DNA of 64,000 nt from positions 1 to 64,000 of the forward strand of contig JAGFNK010000165.1 in the NCBI GenBank assembly GCA_025769875.1. Direction: 5' to 3'. Shown here piece by piece: positions 24,219 through 36,215 of this stretch. The translations under genes and the position numbers were made by a program. Origin of the DNA: Russula earlei (taxonomy: Eukaryota; Basidiomycota; Agaricomycetes; Russulales; Russulaceae). The notes under the pieces are model-generated. The model was not told where the DNA came from and made no database searches. It saw only the letters and a program-made list of their open reading frames with translations. Positions within the stretch are counted from its first letter, which is position 1, and each line of letters opens with the position of its first letter.

Positions 24219-27142
24219 TCAGCAACCTATGCTGAAGTAGTCAAGGGGGAGAATCTATACAGACCTCTCCACAACAAGAAGAAGGTGTACTACGTGACTC
24301 TCGACGAGCAGCACGGTTGGACACACGCATACTTCTGTAAAGACCCCTACTGTCATTGGCATAGACAGTGGTAAGAGGGCAGACAAGTCCCGACTCCCTA
24401 GGAAAGGCAGTGGCGAGTGGACAAACTGGAAATCGAAGGAGAACATAGCATACGCGTAAAGTTCAACCAGAAATCAAAGCAAGGAACCAAATTTGGTTGG
24501 TTCAAAGCTAGAGAGAGGGACGATCTACCCTCAGGAATCAAAGGAACTGCCATCTGGTGTTGGGCAGACCAGGAAGGGCCTAACAGATACGAGGTCCGAT
24601 ACAAAGGAAGCTACCTTCCTTGTGAATACATCAACGATCAGTGGTACTTTGTTGATTACCACAAAGGACGTCCCTACGCAGGAGAGGATGAAGACATCGA
24701 CGAATATAAGGTCTTAGGTTTAGGAACCAAGACAGATCCTTATACTACTCATTGGGAACCCAGAAGCCCAGTAGTAGACGACCCAGCTCCATTGATACAA
24801 AAGTCATCAAGTGGAGAAACAGAACAGTTGGACCCTCCGACTACAGATCAGAAAGCAGAAGCACCAGAAGTATTGGAGCTAGCTGAAAGACTAGAGCAGA
24901 CAGTACACGTCTCACCCATTGAACCAACAATCGTTGAAGAACCAGAAGAATCAGTCGAAATGGCTACCATTGCAGCAACGCAGACAGCCACCATTGCCAC
25001 CCAGACAGCAGGTGGAAGAGCAGGGCCCATCATCGTAGTAAACCCTGGAGGAGGTCCACCTGGAGCAGGAGGACCACCTGGAGGTGGAGGAGTCCCCTTC
25101 GGACCTGGAGGTCCACCAGTACCAGTGTTACGAACCAAGGCCAAGTCCTGGCCAAGGATTGTCCTATTTTACTCAAGAAAGACCTCCCTCACTTTGCATT
25201 GCCGACTCCCTTCCATTTTCTGGGCTATCCCTCCTGTGGTACAAGATATTGCTATTGCAAAAGCACTCTAACACGACCAGGCACCGGTTTCCTAATCGGG
25301 TAATCATCGCGTGGCAGCCACATGGCCACCCAGCCACCATGGACCCGAAACAGCGGCACAAACTCTTAGAAACTGTTGCATAAATCATCTGACGTCATCA
25401 AGGCTCCAATGACATCATGGCTGACTGAGCGACTCCACAGTGACCTCATAGGCTCACTAAGCGCCCCACAGTGACATCATAATGATGTCATCGCTCCACA
25501 ATGATCAGTAATGCGCTCAGTAAGCCTGAAACTCGGCATAAGCAAGTTTATGCCTCTGTAGTCCTATTGGATGGTACCAAAGAGTCTAGAATAGTCCCAG
25601 TGCTTTGTAATCGACCCTGTACACTGTATATAAGCCCCAATGAAGCATGGCAGTCGTCAGACTGTCCATTTGTGATACTCTCCACTTCCTGGGTACTCCC
25701 CTGCGACTGCTCAGTCTAAAGCCTTCCCTCGTCTTCAAGGTACTCTTCAACGACCGCCTTGTTTAAAGTCCCTCGCTGCACTGGCCTCTACTCTTCGCCT
25801 CTGCCTCTTGCAACACGTACCAGTCCCCATCTGGTATCTTCTAGTCGTTTGGCTCGTCCTCCTGTTCAACACCGTTTACGCCGCGTACCATCTGTTCCGA
25901 CCCCTGCCCACCTGCTCCTGAGTCCTTAGTGATCAGCAGTACGTGTCTTGACAACCAGGAGGAGGCCCACCTGGAGGAGGCCCTCCAGCAGGGGGACCAC
26001 CAGCAGCACCTCCTGTAGGACCAGGGGTGAATCTGGCACCTCAGCTGGCACCAGGCCCCCATGGGGGCAATGGATCTCTAAAAGGAGACCCTCCTGAAGT
26101 CTTCAAAGGAGACAGGAAAAAGACGAAGTACTTTTTCCAGGATTTCAATCTATGGAATCTGCTCAACAGCGACAATCCAACCATGACTATTCCAATGAAG
26201 CGAGTAGCCCTAGCTCTCACTTACATCAAAGGAGAGAAAGTACATGAATGGGTGGTCAATCAAACAAACCTGGTAGAAGCAAAAAGAAATGGGGACCCAC
26301 CGTCTCCTTATGCACCAGTGCAGCTAGATCCAACTGACATGCTCTTTTGGACCGAATTTGTGGATGACTTTTTCAGAGAATTTAAAGACACCACAGAGCC
26401 TGAAGACGCTTTCATGGAGCTACAACAATTGTCCATGTCTAAAGCAGCATTGCTGGATGACTATACTAGCAAATTCCTTGTTCTGCTCAGTAAAGCAGGA
26501 TGGGACCAGAATTCACCAGGAGCGGTAGAAGCCTACAAGGCTGGCCTAATCACCTGGCTGGTGTGACGAATCTACAATCGACCAGTCAGAGACATACCTG
26601 CCATCAATGATCTACAAGCATGGATCAATGCTGCAAGGGAAGAACAGGCCAGAGACCAGCTCATGAAAGTCAATATTGGATCTGGAGGTGGATCGTTGAC
26701 CACCAGGGAAAATCGCATGAAATCCCTACAGGTTGGGAAAAGGCGAAACCAAAGAGATCTGAATGCAATGGAAGTGGACTCAGTATCCACTGATGCAGCA
26801 AGGACCAAGCGACGTCCTCCTCTGACAGAGGAAAAGAAGAAACTGCTAGCAGAAGGGAAATGCTTCATCTGCAAGAAAGCAGGACATATCAGTCGGAACT
26901 GCCCTGACAAGGACAGAGTCAAGAAGAAATCAAGTAACTCAAGGGACAAAGGGAAAGCTCGAGCTCTGGAAACAGAGAAGGAGGACGACTCAGGGGACAG
27001 TGGAAATGAAAGCACTGTCTCTGGGCGATCTACATCTCCTCCTCCTACCTATAACAAGAGCTCCTCCTCGGCGTCCATAAAGAAGATGTCCACCAAACAG
27101 AAGGAGGACTTGTTGGAAGAACTGATGGAACAGGGTTTTTAG
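24219..27142 (+). pseudogene. Gypsy gag, interrupted
   Basis: The frame starting SATYAEVVKGENLYRP at 24219 has TAA near 24370 and TAG near 24399, is open from 24417, and is cut at 25126 by a solo LTR. After that insertion it resumes in the expected phase (the insert plus one target copy is 833 bp). A TGA stands at 26564-26566 inside the capsid-like region. The Pro/Gly-rich stretch GPPGAGGPPGGGG precedes the LTR. A CCHC zinc knuckle, CFICKKAGHISRNC, is at 26861-26902. Several stops are TGA next to a further CGA codon, compatible with CpG decay. Gag packages the element RNA. Confidence 0.85.
25126..25953 (+). mobile_element. Solo LTR inside the gypsy gag
   Basis: 828 bp, TGTTACGAAC..GTCTTGACA, flanked by ACCAG on both sides (25121-25125, 25954-25958). 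TATA (TGTATATAAGCCCC) is near 25624. It shares a CAGACTGTCCATTTG segment and the GTCTTGACA end with the minus-strand solo LTR at 34682-35643, so the two belong to related families. It is younger than the gypsy element in which it lies. Confidence 0.9.
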
Positions 27143-27144
27143 GA

Positions 27145-30100
27145 ACACCTAAGTCAACGGCCTGGCTTAGGAAGAATAGTGTGTTGCAAGTGTACATTAG
27201 AAGACTGAATGCTATGAATATTCCGTTCACTTTCGTCACTGCACACACAACGGCCAAGGAATCTGCTCTACTAGACAGTGGAGCAACAGAGAACTTCATC
27301 GATCACTCAGCTTGGAAAAGACTGAAGATTGGGAAACAAGAACTACATGAACCCATGGTAGTACGAAACGTCGACGGAACCCAGAATAAGCAAGGGGAAC
27401 TCACCCATTACTGCTGGCTTCGCGTCCGATACAAGGAGAAGGAGAGCTTGCAAAGGTTCTATCTCACAGATTTAGGAACGGATCGGGTCATCCTGGGATA
27501 TCCCTTCCTATATGAATTCGACCCCACCATCAACTGGAAGAAAGGACAGCTGATGGAAGGAACGGTACAGATTGAGACTGCTCGATACAAGTACCTGGAT
27601 CTCTATGTCGCAAAACTCCAAAAGCGAGCAAGAGATGAAAACTGACAATTGAAGAAAGGGGAAGCCATTTACCTACAAAAGACGACTATTGCTCAGAAGT
27701 GGGCCCAGCAGTCGATTAAACCACAGGAAGGAGAGGATCCCCTTGCCAATGTTCCAAAGCAATTCCACCGCTTTGCAGATGTCTTCTCAGAAGAGAAGTC
27801 CCAGAGGTTCCCACCACCAAGGGAACCAGACATGCAGATAGAGCTGTTACCTGACGCACCAAAGGAACTAAACTGCAAAGTGTACCCCCTTACACGAGAT
27901 GAGCGAGAATACCTCAAGAAATTCCTAGCTGATGAAGTAGAGAAGCGATACATCACTCCAGGTCCATCCAGCTACACATCTCCAGTGTTCTTCATTGGCA
28001 AGAAGGACAGCAAGGAGAAGAGGATCATTGTAGACTATCGACGACTAAATCAGTGGACCAGACGAGACAATGAACCTTTACCACATCTGGAACAAGAGGT
28101 GGAAAGACTCCGAGGGAAAAAGGTCTTCTCCAAATTCGATATACGATGGGGATACAATAATGTGCGACTGGCAGAAGGAGATCGCTGGAAGGCAGCCTTC
28201 AAGACTGCCATATGGAACCTACCTGCCCAACGTCATGTATTTTGGGCTCAAGAACGCACCAGCCTTCTTTACTAGGCTGATGAGAAGAGACTTCGGTGAC
28301 TGGCTGGACCGATGGGCAGAATACACGGTCAACTATCTGGATGACTTTGGAATTGCCACTGGGGGACAGTCCTGAACAACTAGAAATCCATGAGCAATGT
28401 GTCAACGAACTACTCACGCTGATGCAGAAGAAGTCATACTTCCTGAAACCCCAGAAGTGCCAGTTCATGGTGCGAAAACTAACCATGCTAGGATGGGACA
28501 TAGACGAAGGGAAGATGAAGATTGAGGCCTCCAAAGTCCGAGGAATCACGGACTGGCCTCGGGAAATCAAGGACGTACACGAAGTGCGCAAAGTCATGGG
28601 AGTCCTCAGTTACAATAGGGCTTTCATTCGAGGATTCAGTCAGATTGCTCGACCCATTATTGCCTTGACAAAGAAAGGGGTGCCATTTGAATGGACCCAA
28701 GAATGCAAAGATGCTCTGGAACGACTTATCCAGATAGTATCTTCTGACCCTGTCCTGCTCCATCCTGATGAGGAGCGACCCTTTGAACTGGAAGTAGACG
28801 CGTCCAATTATGCCATTGGAGCAGTATTATTCCAGAAGGACGAACAAGGAAAGAGGAGGCCAATAGGCTACTTCTCAGCAGCCTTGAAACAAGCAGAGAA
28901 GAACTACGACATATGGGACAAAGAGTTCTTAGCCATGGTGCGAGCCTTGAAACACTGGCGACACCTACTCATGGGAGCAAAGCATAAGGTGGTGGTTTAT
29001 ACAGACCATGCGAACCTGTTGCATTACCGACACCCTCAGCGAATAAATGGTCGAGTGGCAAGATACATTACCTTCTTGGCAGGACTTCGACTTAGAATTG
29101 AAACATCAGGCAGGGGCAAGGAATAAAGCAGATGCCCTGTCAAGGAGACCTGACCTTGACGATGGACAAGGGGATAAAGAAGAAGTGGTCGCGCTACCTG
29201 ACCATCTTTTTATTCGAGTAATGCACACTACTGCATTGGAAGAACGGATAAAGAACCAACAAGGGGAAGAAAGACACCGATTAAAGTTACTTGATTGGGT
29301 ACAGAGACACCGACTGGAGAAGCGACATAACTTATGGTGGAAGAATGAAGCCTTGGTGGTTACAGGCGACGAAGGAACCCACAGGACCTTACTGGAACAG
29401 TATCATGACAGTCCCACAGCAGGACACCCAGGAAAAGCTAAAACATTACTGGGAATGATGCGATACTACTGGTGGCCCACCATAAGACGCTTTGTCGATC
29501 GATATGTGGAAGGATGCGCAATTTGCCAAAGTAACAAGTCAAACACTCATCCAAATCGACCTCCCTTGTATCCCATTCCACCAGAAGAAGGGGCTACTCC
29601 CTTCTCGACTGTCAGCATGGACTTTGTGGTCAAATTGCCGAAGTCGAAGGGATATGACAGTATATTGACTGTCACTGACCACGATTGTACTAAAGGCGTC
29701 ATCTTGCTTCCTTGCAAAGAAGAAATGGACGCAGAAGAGCTAGCACAGCTCTACAAGGACAGAATATTCCCATTTGTGGGAGTACCAAGCAAGATCATAT
29801 CCGATCGAGATAAACTAATAAGTTCCAAGTTCATTAGGGAACTTTGCGACCAGCTGCATATCAAACAGAATATCAGCACTGCCTACCATCCTCAGACAGA
29901 TGGACAATCAGAAAGAACGAATCAGACGATGGAAACATCGCTAAGAATCTTTTGCAACCACCAACAAGACGATTGGGTGGATTGGCTGCCTCTGGTGCAA
30001 TACACGATGAATTCTAACGTTTCAGAGACAACCAGACAATCCCCTTTCTTCTTATGGATGGGTTTTACGCCCAAAGCACACCAGCCAAATCGGGAAAGCA

Positions 30101-30640
30101 AGATACCAAGAATAGACAATTGGAAAGTCCGGATCCAGGAAGCGAGATCACAGGCACAAGAAGCGATGAAGATCGCTTCCCTAATGTGGAAGCGAAGAAG
30201 TAGTTTCCAACCTTATCAGAAAGGAGAAAGGGTATGGCTCGACAGCACCAACCTAAAAACGACACATCCTACAGTGAAACTACGCCCAAAACGATATGGG
30301 CCCTTTGAAATCACAGGAGGTGATTAGTCCGGTGACATACAGATTGGATCTCCCTAGCCGCTGGAGGATCCATAACGCGTTTCATGCCTCCTTATTGACA
30401 CCTTACAAGGAAACCGAGGAGCATGGGGCCAACTACACCAATCCAGAAGCAGAATTGGTGGAAGGAGAAGAGGAATATGAAGTAGCAACGATTTTAGGTT
30501 CAAGACGAACTGGAAGGAGGAAACAACTAGAGTATCAAGTCCGGTGGGAAGGGTACTCCGAAGCCCATGACTCTTGGGAGCCAGTAGAGAACATCAAAGC
30601 GTCTAGACTAATAGAGGAATATCACAGAAAGAACCCCATG
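27145..30640 (+). pseudogene. Gypsy pol: protease, RT, RNase H, integrase, chromodomain
   Basis: Frames follow each other with shifts near 28215, 28372, 29070 and 30310, and a TGA at 27643-27645. Protease has LLDSGATENF (27265 onward). RT has VDYRRLNQW, FGLKNAPAFF and the catalytic VNYLDDFG near 28330. RNase H has LEVDASNYAIGAVL and VYTDHANL. Integrase has the HHCC zinc site (HDSPTAGHPGKAK to CAICQSNK) and the DDE core (VSMDFVV, IISDRDK, TAYHPQTDGQSERTNQ). After the GPFEI box comes a chromodomain, YEVATILGSRRTGRR to VRWEGYSEAHDSWEP, near 30468-30635. That places the element among chromoviruses, which target chromatin by this domain. Confidence 0.9.
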
Positions 30641-32370
30641 GCCATACGGGTTATAAAAGTCCAGCGAAAGATGCCCTCTACTTCCTCATCCCCATATCGT
30701 CGCTCACAAATGTCCCAAACTCCCACTAATGAAATCGTTCCCCAATCCGACCTCTCTGGTGTAGAGGGGCCACTTGAAATCACCACTCCCGATGCTTCCC
30801 TCCTCGCCTTCTTCCAAGGAATGGATGAACATAACACTGGAGAAGGAGAAGCAGATATGCGTCCTCTCGAATTTGGACCCCCTGCTGACCAAGTCGACGT
30901 TCAGCCTGGGGATTGGGATGTGACGTCCCCCACCAGCACTCTTGCCCAGGATGCCCACCCTGGAGAGCCTTGGGTACGATGGGACGCTGACAGACACCAC
31001 ACAGGGATTGACATCCCTGATGGCATGACTTGGGGCAACAAACCGGCCAGGTATGTGGCCTATGACGTTGCCTTGGGAGAGCCGAGAGTGAGGGGGAAGA
31101 ATGGAGAAGGCCATGCAGACTATGGCGAGATCCTCCAGGCCACCCCTTGCTATAACCTCTATAACTATGGCCAAGACGAACATGACTTAGACTGCTTCGA
31201 TACAGAGAGGCAGTTTGAAGGGCGCTGGAGACAGACCCTCTACCTGCTAGGCGACTATGGGCTGCAGGCAGAACTCTACCGCTTAGACCATCTCTACACC
31301 TTACAAGAGACGCTGGAAGCTAACTATAAGGTGCTTGAAGAAGAGGAGAAGCAGCTGCGCTACAAGCTCAGCAAGTACCTAGCTGAGAAGCGAGGAGTAG
31401 AGAGAGACAGGGCTGAAGCCAAGGAGAGAATGGCGGCAGCCAAAGTACGCTCACGTTGTTGGGAGTTCATTGAAGCAGGCTGTAGCCAGGGAGAAACCCC
31501 TCCAGGTGTCTGGGCTGAAGAACTCCTCACCAACTATCGAGGCTGGGCAGCCCACTCCCCCTCTACCCGTCTTTGTCCCTCAGCTGCCTTTGGCAGACAT
31601 CGCTCAGGGGTATGCTACCCCTGACCCAGAACCAGTACCAGCCAGCCCCACACCTACGACGGTGCAAGGGTATTCGGAAGAGGAGATGAACGTCCTCCAA
31701 ACCATGTCCGGTATGCGCCTTCGAGGAGGAGCAGGATCGGAAGCAGTCACCAAACCCTTCCCCCCAGAGCTCTATCTATTACCATTCCTATAGCAGCAGT
31801 GGGGAAGCGTCTACTGCAACGGCTGACTTCATTCCAGAGCCTCAGCAACTGAACATGATAGAAGGGAGGAGGAAAAGGAACCGATGCAAGTATTGTGGCG
31901 AGGTAGGACATTTTAACAAGTACTGTCCCCTACCCCACCAATATTGCCACGACCAACTGGCAGCAGACGCTGCCTCACATTGCCTAGTGCCTCCCTATCA
32001 TCGCAGCTATGCCCCAGTCAGATCATGCCCCTTTCACCGAGGATGGGAACTGGGACACTCGAGCAGGAAGAGGAAGTCCGACCAGGAGAGGGAGGACATA
32101 GCTAACCCACGCATCTTGCAGGTAGCGAAAGGAGAAGGGTCCAGGACCTTCCAGGAGCCTTTTGCTACAACTCCTCTCCGCTCTGACACACCTCCAGTCC
32201 GGAGGTTACCTAGGGACTCTGACAGACTCCCACAGATCATGTCTCCTTCAGCCACTGCTGAGGAGTCAGAGGCGATAGTGGCCTCAGCATTGGCTGCCTA
32301 TGAGGCAGCAGAAGAAGGCCGATACACCTTCACCACATCACCTCCTCCCCTTGATGATGACAGGCGTTGA
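30641..32370 (+). pseudogene. Gypsy 3' ORF region with coiled coil and second zinc knuckle
   Basis: Downstream of the chromodomain the frame continues to 31624 with an acidic, Pro-rich part and then a charged coiled coil (LEANYKVLEEEEKQLRYKLS, then KRGVERDRAEAKERMAAAK). Another frame (31470-31793) carries EEEMNVLQTMSGMRLRGG. A third, 31855-32370, begins with CKYCGEVGHFNKYC (31885-31926), a clear CX2CX4HX4C knuckle, followed by a basic, Ser/Pro-rich tail. Extra 3' regions occur in basidiomycete chromoviruses, but their role is not established. The knuckle suggests an RNA-binding accessory protein. Confidence 0.65.
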
Positions 32371-32417
32371 CCCCACCACTCGATTTTAGAATCGTTGGTG
32401 TGTGGGACCACCAATCT

Positions 32418-32427
32418 GAAGGAGGGG
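32418..32427 (+). other. Gypsy polypurine tract
   Basis: GAAGGAGGGG, followed by TAA, directly before the 3' LTR. It would prime plus-strand DNA synthesis. Confidence 0.75.
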
Positions 32428-32430
32428 TAA

Positions 32431-33020
32431 TGTTACCGAGTGGTTTGGGGTCCGGAAGATGCCGGAACACCTGAACTATGGACTGCACCTGTTTGCATTA
32501 TGCGTGCGTCAGATCTTGATCGTTTATGTTCCTTGATATCACATTCGGAGCGCGTTGATCGTATCTTTCAGAAGATGTACTGAAGAAGCAATGAGTAGCA
32601 TTGCTTCTGTCCCAGATGTTCCTGTACCGCCACGTACAGTCGATTCCTTGATTGGGGAAGCACTTAATGCTTCCAGCACCGAGATCGTTTACATAGAAGC
32701 AACCTCGCTTCTATGAGCCATGTTTTGCTTCTATAGCACCGACTAGTACTACAGTAGTACAAACCTTATCCCTGTAAGGCTATATAAAGCCCCCAGTCGT
32801 AACAGTTGAGCCCTAAGCTCGACTTAGTTTGCCAATCCCAAACAGTTGACTCCTACCCCAGTTGCAGAGCCCCTCTCATCTTGTTGTCATACTCTAGAAG
32901 GATCTAACACTCCTTCCCCTCCACGAGTATTGCTTGCTTGACTCAAGCATATCTGCATTGGTAGGACGCGTTTATAGACGCGACCATTGATCTTATTTAA
33001 GGCACTTTGGAGCCTTAACA
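32431..33020 (+). repeat. Gypsy 3' LTR
   Basis: 590 bp, TGTTACCGAG..AGCCTTAACA, near-identical to 23543-24130. It is followed by the AATAT target copy. Confidence 0.95.
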
Positions 33021-33115
33021 AATATGACAGTCTTTCCATTGCTGGGATGCACAATAACATTCACTATGAACTCTTCTTCCAATAGAAATTGCTCCTGTCA
33101 AGGCCCAGCTGAGCA

Positions 33116-33599
33116 TCAATCGAGCAACTGGGATGAGGGATCACACCATGATGCACCGGACAAAACTGAAAAGGTGGTGCCCAAATCCTGGGGAGAGATG
33201 TAACTGGAACTGGTAAAATTCGAAAGGCAAAGAATGACAAGTTGATTTGCAGACAAAAGTAGTTTTGGCAGTCCTTGAAATGGACAATTCACCAACAAGA
33301 GTTCTTGCAGAAGTGGAGTGGATCCACCCAAGAACAAATCTGGAAGGGGAATCAGTGTTTTTCGGTACCCAAAACTGCAGATGTGTCAGCTCAGGGAATA
33401 CTTTCTGCATTGCTGCTGCGAATCTTGTGATGTTGGAATGTAGGGCAATACCGATGGCTGATATGGGTGAGCTCTTTGCAGATACAGAACACCATCCATG
33501 CTTTTGCCCAGGTGATCTAATGCTCACACTGGCACTCGATGTGTGTGGGGAACCGGCATCTTTGCATTCATGATTGTCCCACGTGTAAGCAGAACACAT
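33116..33599 (-). pseudogene. F-box/LRR-like protein, 5' part (split by a retrotransposon)
   Basis: Minus-strand frames read FPELTHLQFW and, one frame over, SFLGGSTPLLQELLLVNCPF followed by LPKLLLSANQLVILCLSNF and YISPQDLGTTFSVLSG. These are the repeat-type motifs of the mushroom F-box/LRR family and belong upstream of the fragment at 22381-23027 on the same strand. The frame change inside the fragment shows that the gene is dead. A further solo LTR (33612-34208) lies just upstream. The N-terminal F-box itself is not visible. Confidence 0.65.
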
Positions 33600-33611
33600 T
33601 GGGGGAACAGG

Positions 33612-34208
33612 TGTTATGGCATTGTGGCCATAAGAGCATTAGCTCAGGGTTCAGTGGGGCCAAGTCCCTGTGACTTGGTTCAAGGGTTCAGTGGGGGCTG
33701 GCTCAAAGAGGCCAGATCAAGGTTTTAGTGTCTCAAGGCTGAGTCAGACAATGACTCAGTCTGCAGACAGAGTCGATCTTCTGGTTTTACAGAAGAGGAG
33801 GATGATGAGAGCAAGAGGGGAGCAAGAGGAACACAAGGGTTCCTCCTAGTGTGTTTGATGTCAAGCAAGGTATGAACCAGCACAAACAAGTTGTGATTTG
33901 AGAGAGGATACAAGGCAAAGGGATGCAACAGAAGATGGGACAAAGCTAAGCTTGGGGCATTCCCCAGCTTTTACAGGTGCTTAAATACTGTATGTAGCAA
34001 GGCTGTACAGTACTATATGTGGAACAATAGACAAAAGGTGAGCCAATAGCAAAAAGAGATTAATGACAAGGTAAAACATAAAGAGGTAAAGTGACAGCTG
34101 TCAATCACTATCAAGGGATGAAATGGTAACCAAAGGGATGAGGGTGACAGAAGAGAACAATAGCTGAAATGGGTTAGAGACAAACCAATAAGGGGTAAAG
34201 TCATGACA
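33612..34208 (-). mobile_element. Solo LTR, minus orientation
   Basis: 597 bp, flanked by ACAGG at 33607-33611 and 34209-34213. On the minus strand it begins TGTCATGACTTTACCCC and ends GCCATAACA, with a TATTTAAG box in the same orientation. Confidence 0.85.
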
Positions 34209-34213
34209 ACAGG

Positions 34214-34681
34214 CCTTGGTGGTGGTGGTGGTGGCTGGGTGGTGTAGGGCATATACCACATGGGCTCTGGGTCATACGTTGACAACTTGCAGGAGTACAT
34301 TGAGACAGCCTCTGGGCCTCTGTCAATGCATGCACACCAAGGGAAGGGGCAGTGCGCCTTGTTTGTGCAGACATGGCAAGTCACCTGATGCTTATGATAA
34401 GACGTGGGCAAGTGTTCCCTTGTGATGGAGAATGATAGGAATGGCAGCTGCCATGCGAGAGTTGGACATTATAGCCACCTTCTCCATGGGGATGCATCTT
34501 CTGTTTGCTCCTCATGATCATTGTCTCACATGTATTTCTGTCTCACTGTTCATGTTCATTGTGGATGAATTCATAATCTATGCAAGGGCATCAATGCATG
34601 TGTATTTCCAAAATGACCCTGTGTTCGAAGGACTACATTGTTGTCAACACACGCACACTCTAGACCACAGTCGGCCCTGTC
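34214..34681. other. Island DNA between solo LTRs, no gene recognised
   Basis: Starts with a GGT repeat (GGTGGTGGTGGTGGTGG). Open frames such as MRELDIIATFSMGMHLLF have no recognised domain. It may belong to the old element bounded by the inverted repeats. Confidence 0.4.
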
Positions 34682-35643
34682 TGTCAAGACTCACTGTTGA
34701 ACTATCCAGTTCAAGAGCAAGGGATAAGCTCAAAGATGAGTCGATAGACGTCCAAGACCGCATGGGCATGGAGTAGAATCCAGAGTAGTAACAAATACCA
34801 GAGAGGCACTGTTACTGTGAGAGTAGAGCAGTCACGCAGAGAAGAGGCCAGGATAGTCACAAGGGGATGGTCCTTAAAGGAGTATCCCAGGGATGGAGAG
34901 TGCCATAAACAAATGGACAGTCTGAGGACTGTCCGCTACTTTATTGAGCGCTTATATACTACAAGAGAACTGCTAAATAGGGAACAAGTCATAACCTTGT
35001 TATCAAGCACAATAGAGTGATGAGTAAGAAGTCAATGTGCGCTTACTGAGCATGCTCAGTCATGCTCAGTAAGCTGCTGAGTAAGAAGGCTTCTCCTGAT
35101 GAGTAAGAGCTTTCATTGTCCACGTGTTCACTGCTTTAGTGCACATGCGAGCACCTGATTCATTTTCTGTTAGTTAGTTTAGGGCCGGTCATTTGAGGAC
35201 TTGTAATTTGGTTAGGGAGTAGTGTTATCTTATAAGGCCCTTATATAGTTCTATCAGGGTCCTTAGAGTCAACCCTAATACTTCTATTAAGGTCCTTAGT
35301 ATTGCCTTATAGTTCGTTCTATAGTTATTAGAGTTGGTCTAATAACGCGTTGTAGGGCCTTTGATACTAGGTTAGTGCCTATTGTAGAGCTCCTAGAGTC
35401 GTTCCAAAGGGTCCTTAGGAAGGCCCTAATACTGTCCTTTGTTGCTAGAAGGGTTGCTTTTAAGTGGGGCTTGCTGTATGTCGATTGTGCCGAGAATCGC
35501 TCGCGCAACAATGCGCGTGCGATATTGTGGACACCTCTACTCACCCCTTTTGCTCGTGTGAACAGGGTGACACCATAGAGGCTGGGTTTCCTCCTATAAG
35601 GAAGGGTCCTTCAAGGGCCCTCTCCGGAGAATGGTTCATGACA
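34682..35643 (-). mobile_element. Solo LTR, minus orientation
   Basis: 962 bp, TGTCAAGAC..TTCATGACA, flanked by CTGTC (34677-34681 and 35644-35648). Read on the minus strand it has GTATATAAGCGCTC followed by CAGACTGTCCATTTG, the same promoter-proximal arrangement as the solo LTR at 25126, and the same GTCTTGACA end. Confidence 0.85.
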
Positions 35644-35648
35644 CTGTC

Positions 35649-36210
35649 ATCATCTATGGATGGCATGTCAGTCCTCCACCTTGCCTACATTATAAGCTGT
35701 CAGCATGAAATTTGACATGACCTGTTCCACTGGTTATAGCATGATAGTATCTTTTGTTACTGATGGCATGCCTCACATTTGCTGAAGTGCATCCGCTCGA
35801 GGACATTTCCTACTCCATGCACAGGCCCAATCCCCACTTCCAACATCTCATCTTACTCATTCACTCTCCATGGCCGATGGATCCCCACTGGCAGCTGCCC
35901 CTGATTCCAATGCAGGACTGCTGTTTGGCATGCCACCGAGTTGCACAAGTAGTGTGGCATCATTACATCTCCAAGACAAGGATAACAGTGGTAAGCAGAA
36001 GCTCAATGAATGACCACAGACACATGCCTATCATGCCAGGATACATGACCTGGGGGACGTCATGCTGCACCCTTTGCTACATGGTTTCGTAGTGTCTTAC
36101 ACTCTTGTTCCCCCTCTGTTATCCTATCACTCTGCACCTTCTGTTCTACCAACTTCAGCATCACCTGTCCTGTCCATACGAGCTCATCCAAAAACTGCCC
36201 CACCCTGAGT
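35649..36210. other. Island DNA, no gene recognised
   Basis: Open plus-strand frames (for example 35754-36092, and one reading MADGSPLAAAPDSNAGLLF) have no recognised motif. No transposase catalytic motif was found here by eye. Confidence 0.4.
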
Positions 36211-36215
36211 GTATC

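Larger units (their letters stand above)
23538..33025 (+). mobile_element. Ty3/gypsy chromovirus, full-length but defective
   Basis: 9478-bp element (23543-33020) flanked by AATAT target duplications (23538-23542, 33021-33025). LTRs are 588 and 590 bp with TGTTACC..CTTAACA ends and differ at roughly ten positions plus two indels, about 2 percent. Internal order is gag with a zinc knuckle, protease, reverse transcriptase, RNase H, integrase, chromodomain and a 3' ORF with a second zinc knuckle. Gag and pol carry several stops and at least four frame changes, so the copy cannot move on its own. It is inserted within the F-box/LRR relic and carries a nested solo LTR. Confidence 0.95.

Noticed and set aside
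24848..25144. Minus-strand Pro/Gly-rich frame
   Set aside because: Antisense of the Pro/Gly-rich gag stretch.
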